This document shows, piece after piece, positions 1 to 8,258 of a stretch of 64,000 nt of DNA. The stretch's first letter is position 1; every line of letters starts with the position of its first letter. The position numbers were made by a program, and so were the translations under genes. This DNA is from Caballeronia sp. M1242. Its GTDB lineage: Bacteria; Pseudomonadota; Gammaproteobacteria; Burkholderiales; Burkholderiaceae. Where the stretch lies: assembly GCF_017220215.1 (NCBI RefSeq), contig NZ_CP071132.1, positions 62,001 through 126,000 on the forward strand. The letters are read 5' to 3'. The notes under the pieces were generated by a model. It searched no databases. It saw nothing but the letters and a program-made list of their open reading frames with translations, and was not told where the DNA came from.

Positions 1-74
1 GGTCCGTCGATGCGCGACTGCGGCCGTCCGATGACGCCGTTCGGTGACGGCTGAATGTCTGGCGCAGTGGACAT
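1..74 (-). CDS. Molybdopterin-binding subunit of PaoC/xanthine dehydrogenase-type oxidoreductase (5' end only)
   Basis: Only the first 24 codons lie in the window; the gene runs off the left edge. The start ATG is the complement of 72-74 and sits just after an AGGAGG-like site overlapping 80-90. The visible peptide reads MSTAPDIQPSPNGVIGRPQS and continues RIDG. The GRPxSRxDG stretch is typical of the N-terminus of large molybdenum subunits in the xanthine dehydrogenase superfamily. The two genes upstream on the same strand are the 2Fe-2S and FAD subunits, so this is the third gene of a PaoABC-like operon. No twin-arginine signal is visible. Identity rests mainly on operon position. Confidence 0.75.
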   Translation of the reverse strand, partial: MSTAPDIQPSPNGVIGRPQSRIDG

Positions 75-90
75 AAGTCGGTTCCTCCAT

Positions 91-120
91 CGGGTTCAGA
101 CGGGTTCAGACGGATTCAGG
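91..120. repeat. Three tandem decamers between paoB-like and paoC-like genes
   Basis: CGGGTTCAGA occurs twice in tandem, followed by the variant CGGATTCAGG. The array fills most of the gap between the FAD and Mo subunit genes and includes the FAD subunit's stop codon (116-118). It lies directly upstream of the Shine-Dalgarno site of the next gene. Copy number could vary by slippage. Confidence 0.75.
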
Positions 121-1120
121 ACGCTTGCGTGGCGAGCTTCAGCGCATGCACGATGCAGCGCCGCGCCAGTTCCACCTTGAAGGCGTTGCCGCTTTGCGGC
201 TTCGCGTCGGCGAGCGCGGCATCGGCGGCGCGGCGGAAGGCCGCTTCGTCGGGCGCGGCGTTCAGCAGTTCGTTTTCGGCTTCGCGCGCGCGCCACGGCT
301 TCGTCGCGACGCCGCCCAGGCCCACGCGAACATGCCCGATGCGTCCGTCGCTCACGCCGATCACAATGGCCGCCGACGCCAGCGCGAATTCGTACGAAGC
401 GCGGTCGCGCAACTTCAGATACAGCGAACGCGTGCCCGCGACAGGCGGCGGCAGCGTCACGTGCGTGATGAGATCGCCGGGTTCGAGCACCGTCTCGCGA
501 TCGGGCGTCGAACCCGGCAGCAGATGAAAGTCGTCGAATGCGATCGCGCGTTGGCCTCGCGCGCCTTCGACGTGAACCGTCGCTTCGAGCGCGGCGAGCG
601 CCACGTTCATGTCCGACGGATTGCTCGCGATGCACGCTTCGCTCGTGCCGAGAATCGCCTGCGTGCGGTTGAAGCCGCCGATCGCGGAGCAGCCGGTGCC
701 CGGCTCGCGCTTGTTGCACGGCGACGCGGTATCGCGGAAATAGACGCAGCGCGTGCGCTGCAACAGATTGCCGCCGGTCGTCGCCATGTTGCGTAGCTGA
801 ACGGATGCGCCCGACAGGACCGCCTGCGAAAGCGCCGCATAACGCTCGCGTATCAGCGGATGATGCGCGAGATCCGAATTGCGCGAGGTCGCGCCGATGC
901 GCACGCCGCCGTCGTCCGTCGCTTCGATCTTGTCGAGCGGCAAACGGCTGATATCGACGATACGCGCGGGCTGTTCGACGTTGAGCTTCATCAGGTCGAT
1001 GAGCGTCGTGCCGCCCGCGAGAAAGCGCACTTCCGCGCCTTGCTGCGCGGTATGCGCGGCCGCGCCCGCGTGGATGGCATCGGGCAGGTCGCGCGCGCGG
1101 GAAAGCTGGAACAGTTCCAT
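116..1120 (-). CDS. paoB: FAD-binding subunit of PaoABC-type aldehyde oxidoreductase
   Basis: This 334-aa protein resembles the FAD subunit of molybdenum aldehyde oxidoreductases (CoxM/PaoB family), which passes electrons between the Fe-S subunit and FAD. FLAGGTTL (33-40) and TTGGNLLQRT (114-123) are the FAD-binding signatures. C125, C135, C144 and C163 form a cysteine-rich insert (TRCVYFRD ... CNKREPGTGC), as in PaoB proteins that carry an extra 4Fe-4S cluster. It follows the 2Fe-2S gene by 10 nt with a GAGGAG site before the ATG and is translated just before the Mo subunit, so the three form one operon. The substrate is probably an aldehyde but cannot be read from sequence. Confidence 0.88.
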   Translation of the reverse strand: MELFQLSRARDLPDAIHAGAAAHTAQQGAEVRFLAGGTTLIDLMKLNVEQPARIVDISRLPLDKIEATDDGGVRIGATSRNSDLAHHPLIRERYAALSQAVLSGASVQLRNMATTGGNLLQRTRCVYFRDTASPCNKREPGTGCSAIGGFNRTQAILGTSEACIASNPSDMNVALAALEATVHVEGARGQRAIAFDDFHLLPGSTPDRETVLEPGDLITHVTLPPPVAGTRSLYLKLRDRASYEFALASAAIVIGVSDGRIGHVRVGLGGVATKPWRAREAENELLNAAPDEAAFRRAADAALADAKPQSGNAFKVELARRCIVHALKLATQAS

Positions 1121-1130
1121 GTCGCGCTCC

Positions 1131-1733
1131 TCAGCCTTTGTTGCCGCGCACGGACTGAATCGCCGCGACGATGTTCTGATAGGCGCCGCAACGGCACAGA
1201 TTGCCGCTCATGGCTTCGCGCACGTCTTCGTCGTTCGGGCCGATGGGTTCGTCGAGCAGCGCGACTGCCGACATCAACTGGCCGGCGGTGCAATAGCCGC
1301 ACTGATAGCCGTCGCATTCGACGAAAGCCGCCTGTAGCGGATGCAGCGCTTCCACTTCGCCGATGCCTTCGATGGTGGTGATCGCATCGCCGTCGTGCGC
1401 GGCAGCGAGGCACAGACACGAGTTCACGCGGCGTCCGTTGACATGCACCGTGCATGCGCCGCATTGCCCGTGATCGCAGCCTTTTTTCGTGCCGGTGAGG
1501 TGCAGATGCTCGCGCAATGCGTCGAGCAGTGTCGTGCGCGGATCGAGCGACAGCGTGATGCTGCGGCCGTTCACGGTCAGCGTGACGCTGGCGTTCGCAT
1601 CGCTCGACTTGGTCGATGGCGGCGTGAGCACTTCGGCCGGCGCGGCGTGCGTGGCGGAGTCTGTTTCATGAACGCGAGGCGGCGTGCGCGGCATGATGCG
1701 CGTGGCGTTCGATTGAGGGACGGGGTGTTGCAT
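1131..1733 (-). CDS. paoA: 2Fe-2S subunit of PaoABC-type aldehyde oxidoreductase
   Basis: This 200-aa protein has a ferredoxin-like N-terminal domain with the plant-type 2Fe-2S motif CDHGQCGACTV and a C-terminal helical domain with the second motif pair CGYC and CRCG. The stretch TTLLDALREHLHLTGTKKGC closely matches E. coli PaoA as I remember it. The start is supported by AAGGAG eight bases upstream of the ATG. E. coli PaoA has a Tat leader, but the first 45 residues here contain no twin arginine and no hydrophobic segment, so the complex is inferred to be cytoplasmic. It is the first gene of the paoABC-like unit. Confidence 0.88.
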   Translation of the reverse strand: MQHPVPQSNATRIMPRTPPRVHETDSATHAAPAEVLTPPSTKSSDANASVTLTVNGRSITLSLDPRTTLLDALREHLHLTGTKKGCDHGQCGACTVHVNGRRVNSCLCLAAAHDGDAITTIEGIGEVEALHPLQAAFVECDGYQCGYCTAGQLMSAVALLDEPIGPNDEDVREAMSGNLCRCGAYQNIVAAIQSVRGNKG

Positions 1734-2116
1734 CGAGCATTCTCCTTTTCGACCGGCGCGGTGGCGCGTCCGGTCCCATGCAAATGGTTGCGGGCAGTGG
1801 CGCGACTTGCGGCACTAAAGCGGCAGGAAGCGTCCAGACTGAAAAAGACGAAGAAGCGGCGACACATGCGGGGCGCGGCGAGCGCCCGCCAGTGCGGAGA
1901 TGCGGCGCGAAACGGGTCTGCGCGTGAAGGCGTCAGGACGGTTCCGGCTTTCGATGTGATACGAGATGACACTCAGCCAGTATAGGCAGACGCGGCGGAT
2001 CTTTCACGAATCGAACGGCGGGTGCGTGAAACACGGCTTACGGCGGAATGCGTGGTAGCGTTCGCGGTGTCGCTTCACTGCCTTCACTACTGCCTATTTC
2101 CGCCCGATTCCGCCCG
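1734..2116. other. Intergenic region between divergent paoA-like and nitroreductase genes
   Basis: No convincing gene lies in these 383 bases; open frames here lack a ribosome site and have no recognisable protein character. Both flanking genes read outward, so the two promoters should be here. I see no clear -35/-10 pair. Confidence 0.5.
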
Positions 2117-2803
2117 ATGAACGAAAGCCTTTCCGTCGCCGATGCCATTGCCACGCGCCGTTCGATCCGCGCGTTCTTGCCCGATCCTGTCGATCGTTCG
2201 ACGCTCGAAGCGATCTTCACGCACGCTTGCCGCGCGCCTTCGGGCAGCAACATCCAGCCGTGGAAGGTCTATGTGTTGACGGGCGGCGTGAAGGCAGCGC
2301 TGTCGCAGGCGATACTCGACGTGTTCAACGATCCGGATGCCGACCGCGAGCACGAGGAAGAGTTTCCGTATTACCCGCGCACCTGGTCCTCGCCTTATCT
2401 CGAACGCCGCCGCGCGCTTGGCATCGGTCTCTATACGCTGCTCGGCCTGACACGCGAAAACAAGCAAGGCATGCATGCGCAGATGGCGCGCAACTTCGAG
2501 TTCTTCGGCGCGCCCGTGGGCGTCATCTTCACGACGGATCGCACGATGGAGCGCGGTTCGTGGCTTGACTACGGCATGTTCCTGCAAAACGTGATGTTGA
2601 TGGCGCGCGCCTTCGGCCTCGATACGTGTCCGCAGGCGGCGTTCAACCGCTATCACCGCATCATTGCAGCGCACCTGAAACTGCCGGAGAACGAGACGGT
2701 GGTCTGCGGCATGAGTCTCGGCTATGCGGACTGGTCGCAGCCGGAGAATCGGTTGATAAGCGCGCGCGAGCCGCTGCACAACGTGCTGCGGTTTGTCGAC
2801 TAG
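2117..2803 (+). CDS. Nitroreductase family protein
   Basis: This 228-aa protein belongs to the FMN-dependent nitroreductase fold, which uses NAD(P)H to reduce nitroaromatics, quinones or related acceptors. IATRRSIRAF near the N-terminus is the phosphate-binding arginine motif for FMN, and CRAPSGSNIQPW is the second family signature. The C-terminal third has a G-rich CGMSLGYAD segment. I chose the ATG at 2117 because similarity begins there; the frame stays open 23 codons upstream but that part looks non-coding. The gene stands alone, divergent from the paoABC-like operon. The physiological substrate is unknown. Confidence 0.85.
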   Translation: MNESLSVADAIATRRSIRAFLPDPVDRSTLEAIFTHACRAPSGSNIQPWKVYVLTGGVKAALSQAILDVFNDPDADREHEEEFPYYPRTWSSPYLERRRALGIGLYTLLGLTRENKQGMHAQMARNFEFFGAPVGVIFTTDRTMERGSWLDYGMFLQNVMLMARAFGLDTCPQAAFNRYHRIIAAHLKLPENETVVCGMSLGYADWSQPENRLISAREPLHNVLRFVD

Positions 2804-2911
2804 TCAGTGGGGCATGATGCCGCGAGCGAAGAGCGAAAGCACGAGTTCGCCTAGCGTCACGAAGATGATGAGCACGAGGATTACGGTGAGGAGACGCGTG
2901 AGCAATTGCAT
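2804..2911 (-). CDS. Possible 35-aa single-pass membrane protein
   Basis: The frame begins MQLLTRLLTVILVLIIFVTL, giving one strong hydrophobic helix (about residues 6-28), and ends in a short basic/polar tail. Codon choice follows the GC-rich genome pattern. Against it: no Shine-Dalgarno site is visible, and the start lies 12 bases beyond an intrinsic terminator pointing the same way, so it would need its own promoter or read-through. The stop codon abuts the nitroreductase stop on the other strand. Function unknown; this may be a chance open frame. Confidence 0.35.
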   Translation of the reverse strand: MQLLTRLLTVILVLIIFVTLGELVLSLFARGIMPH

Positions 2912-2922
2912 TGCATGGGCCC

Positions 2923-2948
2923 AAAAAAAACGGCCGCTTGCGCGGCCG
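2923..2948 (-). terminator. Intrinsic terminator of the MFS gene
   Basis: Read on the minus strand, a perfect 7-bp stem CGGCCGC/GCGGCCG with a GCAA tetraloop is followed by eight Ts. It lies about 90 bases past the stop of the MFS carrier gene and is a textbook Rho-independent terminator. Confidence 0.88.
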
Positions 2949-3034
2949 GAAGGAGGGGTGGGTCGATCAAAAGCAGACTACGACCCGTTTCTTAATCGAG
3001 GCTTAATCAACGCAACGCAGCACGGCAATGCACC

Positions 3035-4351
3035 TTACCGCAGCGCATCGCTATACCGGTCCCGCAGCGGAAGAATCGTCACCAGCGCGACGGCGCTGCC
3101 AAAGATCACGTAATAGCAGATGGCGAGCGGATCGCCCGTCGTCATCGTGAGCCACTGGACGATAGCCGGCGCAAAGCCGCCGAAGATCATCACCGCGACG
3201 TTGTAGCTCACCGAGATGCCCGTCGAGCGGACGCTGGACGGCAGCAGTTCGGAGATGAACGCGGGATAGCAGCCCTGATACGCGCTGAGATAGACCATGA
3301 GCAACGCCTGGCAGCAGATGAGCGTCGGCAGGCTCGGATGCGCGGTCAGGAACGAGAAAATCGGGTACGCGGTCACGAGCGACAGCGCGAGCGCGGTAGC
3401 CATCACCTTCTTGCGCCCGAGACGGTCCGACAGTCTGCCGAAGACCGGACAGCAGACCAGATAGACCAGCGCGCCGATGGTCGAGCTAATGAGTCCGTCG
3501 GTGAGCGCCATGTGCAGCACGCGCGTCGCGTGCGTCGGCAGGTATAACAAAAAGATATACGTGCCGATGGTGCCGAACACCGTCAGTCCCAAGCCCGCCA
3601 GCACGGGCAGCCAATGCTTGGTCGCGGTATCGCGGATAGGGCTCGCGCTGAGCTCGTTCTTCTGCGCCTTCTCGACGAAGACCGGCGATTCGTCAAGTTT
3701 CGAGCGCAGATAGAGACCTACCGGCACGATCAACAGGCCGATCACGAACGGTACGCGCCAGCCCCAGCTGTTCAGATGCTCGGGACTCAGCGTGCGCGTG
3801 AGCACTGCGCCGAAGAACGAACCCGCGAGGCTCGCGGCGGCCTGCGCGACCATCTGGAAACTGCCGAAGTAACCGCGCTTGTTCGCGGGCGCGTATTCGA
3901 CGAGAAACGCTGTCGCGCAACCCACTTCGCCGCCCGCGGAGAAGCCCTGGATCAAACGGCCGAGCAGCATCAGAAGCGGCGCGGCCACCCCGATGGCTGC
4001 ATACGTCGGCGCGAACGCGATGATCGCGATACCGACCGCCATCAGCGAAATGGTGAGCGTGAGCGCCGACTTGCGCCCGACGCGATCGGCCACCGCGCCG
4101 AGCACGACGCCGCCGAGCGGCCGCGTGAGAAAGCCCACGCCGAAGGTCGCCCAGGTGGCGAGCAGGGAGATGGTCGGGCTGGTCGCGGGGAAGTACAGCT
4201 TCGAGATGATGACGGCGAAGAAGCCGTACACCATGAAGTCGAACCATTCGAGCGCGTTGCCGATGGTCGATACGACGATGGCTCGTCGCCCGGACAGATT
4301 GACCGCGGCGTTCTCGCCGGCGGCGTGGGAAGCAGGTAGTACGGTGCTCAT
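3035..4351 (-). CDS. MFS transporter, metabolite:proton symporter type
   Basis: This 438-aa protein has about twelve hydrophobic segments and the MFS loop motif (DRVGRKSALT after helix 2, with a second copy DRLGRKKVMA in the second half). The N-terminal GNALEWFDFMVYGFF is characteristic of the metabolite:H+ symporter subfamily (citrate, alpha-ketoglutarate, shikimate, proline/betaine carriers). The frame is open 51 codons further upstream, but I chose the ATG at 4351, where a GGAG site and family similarity begin. It is divergent from a LysR regulator that precedes an M20 amidohydrolase, so the three may form an uptake, sensing and hydrolysis unit. Substrate not determinable. Confidence 0.85.
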   Translation of the reverse strand: MSTVLPASHAAGENAAVNLSGRRAIVVSTIGNALEWFDFMVYGFFAVIISKLYFPATSPTISLLATWATFGVGFLTRPLGGVVLGAVADRVGRKSALTLTISLMAVGIAIIAFAPTYAAIGVAAPLLMLLGRLIQGFSAGGEVGCATAFLVEYAPANKRGYFGSFQMVAQAAASLAGSFFGAVLTRTLSPEHLNSWGWRVPFVIGLLIVPVGLYLRSKLDESPVFVEKAQKNELSASPIRDTATKHWLPVLAGLGLTVFGTIGTYIFLLYLPTHATRVLHMALTDGLISSTIGALVYLVCCPVFGRLSDRLGRKKVMATALALSLVTAYPIFSFLTAHPSLPTLICCQALLMVYLSAYQGCYPAFISELLPSSVRSTGISVSYNVAVMIFGGFAPAIVQWLTMTTGDPLAICYYVIFGSAVALVTILPLRDRYSDALR

Positions 4352-4559
4352 CGAGTGGACTCCGTGGCTTGGGGTCGAGTGTGTGAGGTAAAGAGCGCGG
4401 TGGCTCCCGGCTTCGTGCGACGACATCCGCTTCAACCTGCTGAAACGACCACACAAGAGTACGCCTCGCTGAAATAAGAAAATATAGAATTTCTGAACTG
4501 ACACTCAAGGAAACCTGATTACGGCGTCAGGTGCTTCCCTGATACGGAGCGAGATCGCC
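4352..4559. promoter_or_regulatory. Divergent control region between MFS carrier and LysR gene
   Basis: These 208 bases separate two outward-reading genes, the usual place for LysR-type autoregulation and target control. They hold an AT-rich stretch (about 4470-4500) and a TGATTACGGCGTCA element near 4518. Seven bases of that element (ATTACGG) recur before the amidohydrolase gene near 5494. The binding site itself is inferred. Confidence 0.4.
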
Positions 4560-5456
4560 ATGAGCAACATTCGCTTTTTGCGCACGTTCATCGCCGTGGC
4601 GCGCTACGGCTCGTTCGCCGCCGCCGCCGAGAAAGTCGCGCTGACGCAGGCGGCCGTCAGCATGCAGATGCAGTCGCTCGAAGACGACCTGAAACGCCCG
4701 CTGTTCGATCGCGTCGGCCGCACGAACCGGCTGACGAGCATCGGCAAGCAGGTGTTGCCGCAGGCGGAGCGGATCGTCGCGCTGTACGACAGCATGCGTC
4801 TCACCGGCCTCGACGATGAAATCGCCGGCTCGGTGTCGATAGGCGCGGTGGATTCGGCGATGGGCGCGCTCGCATCGGTGGTCACGGAGTTGAAAGGGCA
4901 GTACCCGCGGCTCGAGGTGCGGCTTTTCACCGGCAAGGCGCTCGCGCTCGCGCCGCAAGTCGAAGCCGGCGAAATCGACGCGGCGGTGATCGTCGAAATG
5001 GCGGGCAAGACGCCCGCGAGTCTAAGCTGGACGCCGCTCTATTCCGAGCCGCTCGTCGCCATCGGCTCGTCGGCGAGCGAGCGCACCAGCGCAGCGGAGT
5101 TGCTCGCGAGCGCGCCGTTTTTGCGCTTCGACCGCGCGCAACGCACCGGCGCGCTAATCGATCGCGCGCTGCGGCACAACCGGCTCGCGGTGAACGAGTT
5201 TCTCGAACTGAATTCGCTGGAAGTGATCGTCGAACTCGTGCGACAAGGCGCGGGCGTGTCGGTCGTGCCGTTGCTCGAATATGGTTCGTGGGCGAGCGAT
5301 CCCGCGCTCGCCGTGCTGCCCCTCGCGAAGAAGACGCCGCGCCGCGTCGTCGGCATGCTGGAACGCAAGATTCACGACCGGCACGCTGTCATGCGCGTGG
5401 TGCAGGACAGCATTCGCGCGCGCTCGCACGTGGCAGAGACCGCGCGCAACCCATGA
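4560..5456 (+). CDS. LysR-family transcriptional regulator
   Basis: This 298-aa protein has the LysR layout: an N-terminal winged helix-turn-helix (about residues 1-60, with SFAAAAEKVALTQAAVSMQM as recognition region) and a C-terminal periplasmic-binding-protein-like effector domain (about 90-290). A GGAG site precedes the ATG. It lies divergent to the MFS carrier and 94 bp upstream of the M20 amidohydrolase, so these two genes are the likely targets. Effector unknown. Confidence 0.9.
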   Translation: MSNIRFLRTFIAVARYGSFAAAAEKVALTQAAVSMQMQSLEDDLKRPLFDRVGRTNRLTSIGKQVLPQAERIVALYDSMRLTGLDDEIAGSVSIGAVDSAMGALASVVTELKGQYPRLEVRLFTGKALALAPQVEAGEIDAAVIVEMAGKTPASLSWTPLYSEPLVAIGSSASERTSAAELLASAPFLRFDRAQRTGALIDRALRHNRLAVNEFLELNSLEVIVELVRQGAGVSVVPLLEYGSWASDPALAVLPLAKKTPRRVVGMLERKIHDRHAVMRVVQDSIRARSHVAETARNP

Positions 5457-5550
5457 CTTTTGCTTAAGTCACGGACAAGAAATATCAGCTTTCCCTGTGA
5501 ATTACGGCCATCGACAATGCCGTATTCTTCATTCGACGCAAGAGGACAGC

Positions 5551-6744
5551 ATGCCGATCATTCCCGAGATCGCCGAGGCGCAAGACGAACTCAAAGCTAT
5601 TCGCCGCGACATCCACGCGCATCCCGAGCTTTGCTACGAAGAAGCGCGCACCGCCGATCTCGTCGCGAGCAAGCTCGAAAGCTGGGATATCGAAGTGACG
5701 CGCGGGCTCGGCAAGACGGGCGTGGTCGGCGTGTTGAGAAAGGGCACGAGCCCGCGCGCGATCGGTCTGCGCGCGGATATGGACGCGTTGCCGATTCCCG
5801 AACTCAACACGTTCGCGCATGCGTCGAAGCACGAGAACAAGATGCACGCCTGCGGCCACGACGGCCACACCGCGATGCTGCTCGGCGCGGCGCGCTATCT
5901 GGCGAAGCATCGCGACTTCGACGGCACCGTGGTCTTCATCTTCCAGCCTGCGGAAGAAGGCGGCGGCGGCGCGAAAGCGATGATCGACGATGGCCTCTTC
6001 AAGCAATTCCCCGTCGATGCCGTCTTTGCGCTGCACAACTGGCCCGGCATGGCCGCAGGCAACTTCGGCGCGCGTGTGGGCGCGACGCAGGCATCGAGCA
6101 ACGAGTTCGAGATTCGCATCGAAGGCGTGGGCGCGCATGCCGCGATTCCGCACGATGGCATCGATCCCGTCTTCACCGCGTTGCAGATCGGCACGGGCTT
6201 GCAGAGCATCGTCACGCGCAACAAGCGGCCCATCGACGCCGCCGTGCTCTCCATCACGAAGATGGAAGCGGGCCACGCGGTGAATGCCATTCCGACGACC
6301 GCGACGCTCGCGGGCACGGTGCGCACGTTCTCCGTCGACGTGCTCGACCTGATCGAGACGCGCATGAAGGAGATCGTGACGGCAACGGCGGCGGCCTACC
6401 GATGCAAGGCCGAAGTGAACTTCGTGCGCAACTATCCGCCGACCGTGAACACGGAAGCGGAAACGCAGTTCGCGCTCGGGGTGATGCAAGAAGTCGCGGG
6501 CGCGGACCACGTGAACACGAACGTCGATCCGACGATGGGCGCGGAAGACTTCTCGTACATGCTGCTGGAGCGTCCCGGATGCTATGGATACATCGGTAAC
6601 GGACTGGGCGGGCATCGCGAGCACGGGCACGGCATCGGCCCGTGCATGCTGCACAACAGCAGCTACGACTTCAACGACGAAGTCCTGACGCTCGGATCGA
6701 CGTACTGGGTCAAGCTCGTCGAGAAGTACCTCGCGCGCGGCTGA
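5551..6744 (+). CDS. M20 family amidohydrolase (hippurate/N-acyl-amino acid hydrolase type)
   Basis: This 397-aa protein matches the length and motifs of the M20D metallo-amidohydrolases, which cleave N-acyl amino acids, hippurate or indole-acetyl conjugates. Metal ligands appear in MHACGHDGHTAMLLGAARYL, in the EEGGGG stretch after FIFQPA, and in a late histidine near the C-terminus. GLRADMDALP is the usual early signature. No signal peptide is seen, so it is cytoplasmic. The ATG at 5551 is preferred over the longer upstream frame because that frame overlaps the LysR gene. Together with the MFS carrier it suggests use of an N-acylated amino acid or similar amide. Confidence 0.88.
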   Translation: MPIIPEIAEAQDELKAIRRDIHAHPELCYEEARTADLVASKLESWDIEVTRGLGKTGVVGVLRKGTSPRAIGLRADMDALPIPELNTFAHASKHENKMHACGHDGHTAMLLGAARYLAKHRDFDGTVVFIFQPAEEGGGGAKAMIDDGLFKQFPVDAVFALHNWPGMAAGNFGARVGATQASSNEFEIRIEGVGAHAAIPHDGIDPVFTALQIGTGLQSIVTRNKRPIDAAVLSITKMEAGHAVNAIPTTATLAGTVRTFSVDVLDLIETRMKEIVTATAAAYRCKAEVNFVRNYPPTVNTEAETQFALGVMQEVAGADHVNTNVDPTMGAEDFSYMLLERPGCYGYIGNGLGGHREHGHGIGPCMLHNSSYDFNDEVLTLGSTYWVKLVEKYLARG

Positions 6745-6750
6745 CGCACC

Positions 6751-7623
6751 CTAACGCAGTTCCAGCCACATGGGCTGATGGTCCGATGACCGGCTCAGCT
6801 GATCCGCCTCGCAGCCCACGATGCGCGGCGCAAGATCTTCGGTCACGAAGAGGAAGTCGCACGCGAACGGACCGTCCGCCCATTGGTCGTGATCGTAGAG
6901 ACCGACGGTCGCGGCGCGCGGCTCGTTCGGATGCGCGTGAGACCAGGCATCGACGAAAGAGGGCGCATCGGTCATCGGCTCCAGCATCGCGCGATACGCC
7001 GCGCCTTCGTAGGCGCTGTTGAAATCGCCGCAGACGATCGCCGACATGGGCCGCGCGGTATCGGCGAACGGGCTCGCCAGCGTCTCGGCTTTCGCCGGGC
7101 GGCGCGCATGCTCGCATGCCTCGCGATGCAACTCACGCAGCCGCGCGACCTGCGCGAGACGCTGCGTCTCCGAGTAGAACTCCAGATGCGTGCTGATGAC
7201 GCGCAGCGGCCCGACATCCGTTTCGATGACCGCTTCGAGCGCCACGCGCAGCATCGACGGCTTCGCCGGATCGGCGGGCCACGGCAGCGAATGACGCAGC
7301 ACTTGCCGCACCGGCAAGCGGCTCACGATAGCGTTGCCGAACTGCCTGCGCGCGGTGCCCGAGCCTACGGGCGGCAAATCCGAGCCGATTCCTTCGATGA
7401 CCGTCGCGCCCGGCATGAGGCTCGCCAGTTCCGCGAACTGATCCGCGCCAGGGCCTCCCGCTAGCCCGCCCGCCTGCTCGCCCTCGTGAAAGCCGCGCGT
7501 GACTTCCTGCAGGCAGAGCACGTCGAAATCGCATAGCGCTTTCGCTTCCGCAACGATCCTCGCCACATCGACGCGGCCGTCCACGCCGCGTCCCCATTGC
7601 ATGTTCCAGTCGACCAGTCGCAT
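6751..7623 (-). CDS. Endonuclease/exonuclease/phosphatase-fold protein
   Basis: This 290-aa protein shows the order of motifs of the EEP superfamily of Mg-dependent phosphodiesterases: DWNMQWGRG near the start, LCLQEV (Mg-binding Glu) around 57, STHLEF, CGDFNS (Asp/Asn) in the middle and RSSDHQPMW (general-base His) near the end. The ATG at 7623 has a GGAG site upstream; the frame continues farther upstream without similarity. No secretion signal is present. The substrate could be a nucleic acid, phospholipid or sugar phosphate. The gene ends six bases from the amidohydrolase stop on the opposite strand. Confidence 0.85.
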   Translation of the reverse strand: MRLVDWNMQWGRGVDGRVDVARIVAEAKALCDFDVLCLQEVTRGFHEGEQAGGLAGGPGADQFAELASLMPGATVIEGIGSDLPPVGSGTARRQFGNAIVSRLPVRQVLRHSLPWPADPAKPSMLRVALEAVIETDVGPLRVISTHLEFYSETQRLAQVARLRELHREACEHARRPAKAETLASPFADTARPMSAIVCGDFNSAYEGAAYRAMLEPMTDAPSFVDAWSHAHPNEPRAATVGLYDHDQWADGPFACDFLFVTEDLAPRIVGCEADQLSRSSDHQPMWLELR

Positions 7624-7769
7624 GTCGGTGTCTCCTTCGAACGATGTGTCCGGCTCTAACGATGCGCGTGATCGCAGCATCCAGTACGCCTGACGAAACG
7701 CTGAATTTCAGACTGTCTCATAAAAGCGCGACCTACAATTGCTTCAAATCAATAGGTAATCCTCACACT

Positions 7770-8240
7770 ATGAAAACACGCATGAACAAGCGGCTTGCCG
7801 CGTTGGCGCTGATGTCGATGGCCGCGCTCTCGCATGCGCAGCCCGCGCCTTCGCTGACGCGCGAACAACAGGCGGGGCTCGACAAGCAGGATCAGGACAT
7901 CGCGCAAATGGCCGATGTCATCGTGAAGATGATCGATCAGAACAAGACGGGCGAAGTGTGGGATGCGGGGTCGGCCGTCGCGAAGAAAGTGATCTCGCGC
8001 GAGGACTTCGTGAGCAAGGTCACGCGCGACCGCGCCGCGCTCGGCACGCCGGGCATGCGCATGCCGATGGGCGTGAAGCACCTGCATTTCGACGGCACGG
8101 GCAACATGCCCGCGGGCTGGTTCATGAGCGTTTCGTTCGACACGCAGTTCAGCCAGGCGCGACAGTCGGCGCGGGAAGTCGTGACCTTTATGCTGGATCC
8201 GGACAGGGTGTGGCGGTTCGTGGGGTATTCGGTGCGGTGA
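7770..8240 (+). CDS. Secreted DUF4019-like protein
   Basis: This 156-aa protein begins with a typical signal peptide (positive MKTRMNKR, hydrophobic core, cleavage near SHA-QPAPS). The mature part has a conserved-looking C-terminal half with WFMSVSFDTQF and VTFMLDPDRVWRFVGY, resembling DUF4019, a small domain of unknown function common in proteobacterial periplasmic proteins. ATG at 7770 is followed by a second in-frame ATG at 7782. No clear operon partner: both neighbours read the other way. A TACAAT hexamer lies at 7734. Confidence 0.7.
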   Translation: MKTRMNKRLAALALMSMAALSHAQPAPSLTREQQAGLDKQDQDIAQMADVIVKMIDQNKTGEVWDAGSAVAKKVISREDFVSKVTRDRAALGTPGMRMPMGVKHLHFDGTGNMPAGWFMSVSFDTQFSQARQSAREVVTFMLDPDRVWRFVGYSVR

Positions 8241-8258
8241 CGGTTCGCCACCCACCCC

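Noticed and set aside
1341..1985. 214-codon plus-strand frame opposite the paoA-like gene and its upstream region
   Set aside because: Overlaps a well-supported 2Fe-2S subunit gene and has no domain or ribosome site.
4518..5505. ATTACGG motif shared by the LysR divergent region and the amidohydrolase upstream region as a LysR box
   Set aside because: Only seven bases shared and no clear T-N11-A dyad in both; too weak to call as an operator.
7734..7739. TACAAT as a promoter for the DUF4019 gene
   Set aside because: No -35 element at suitable spacing could be seen; a single hexamer is not enough.
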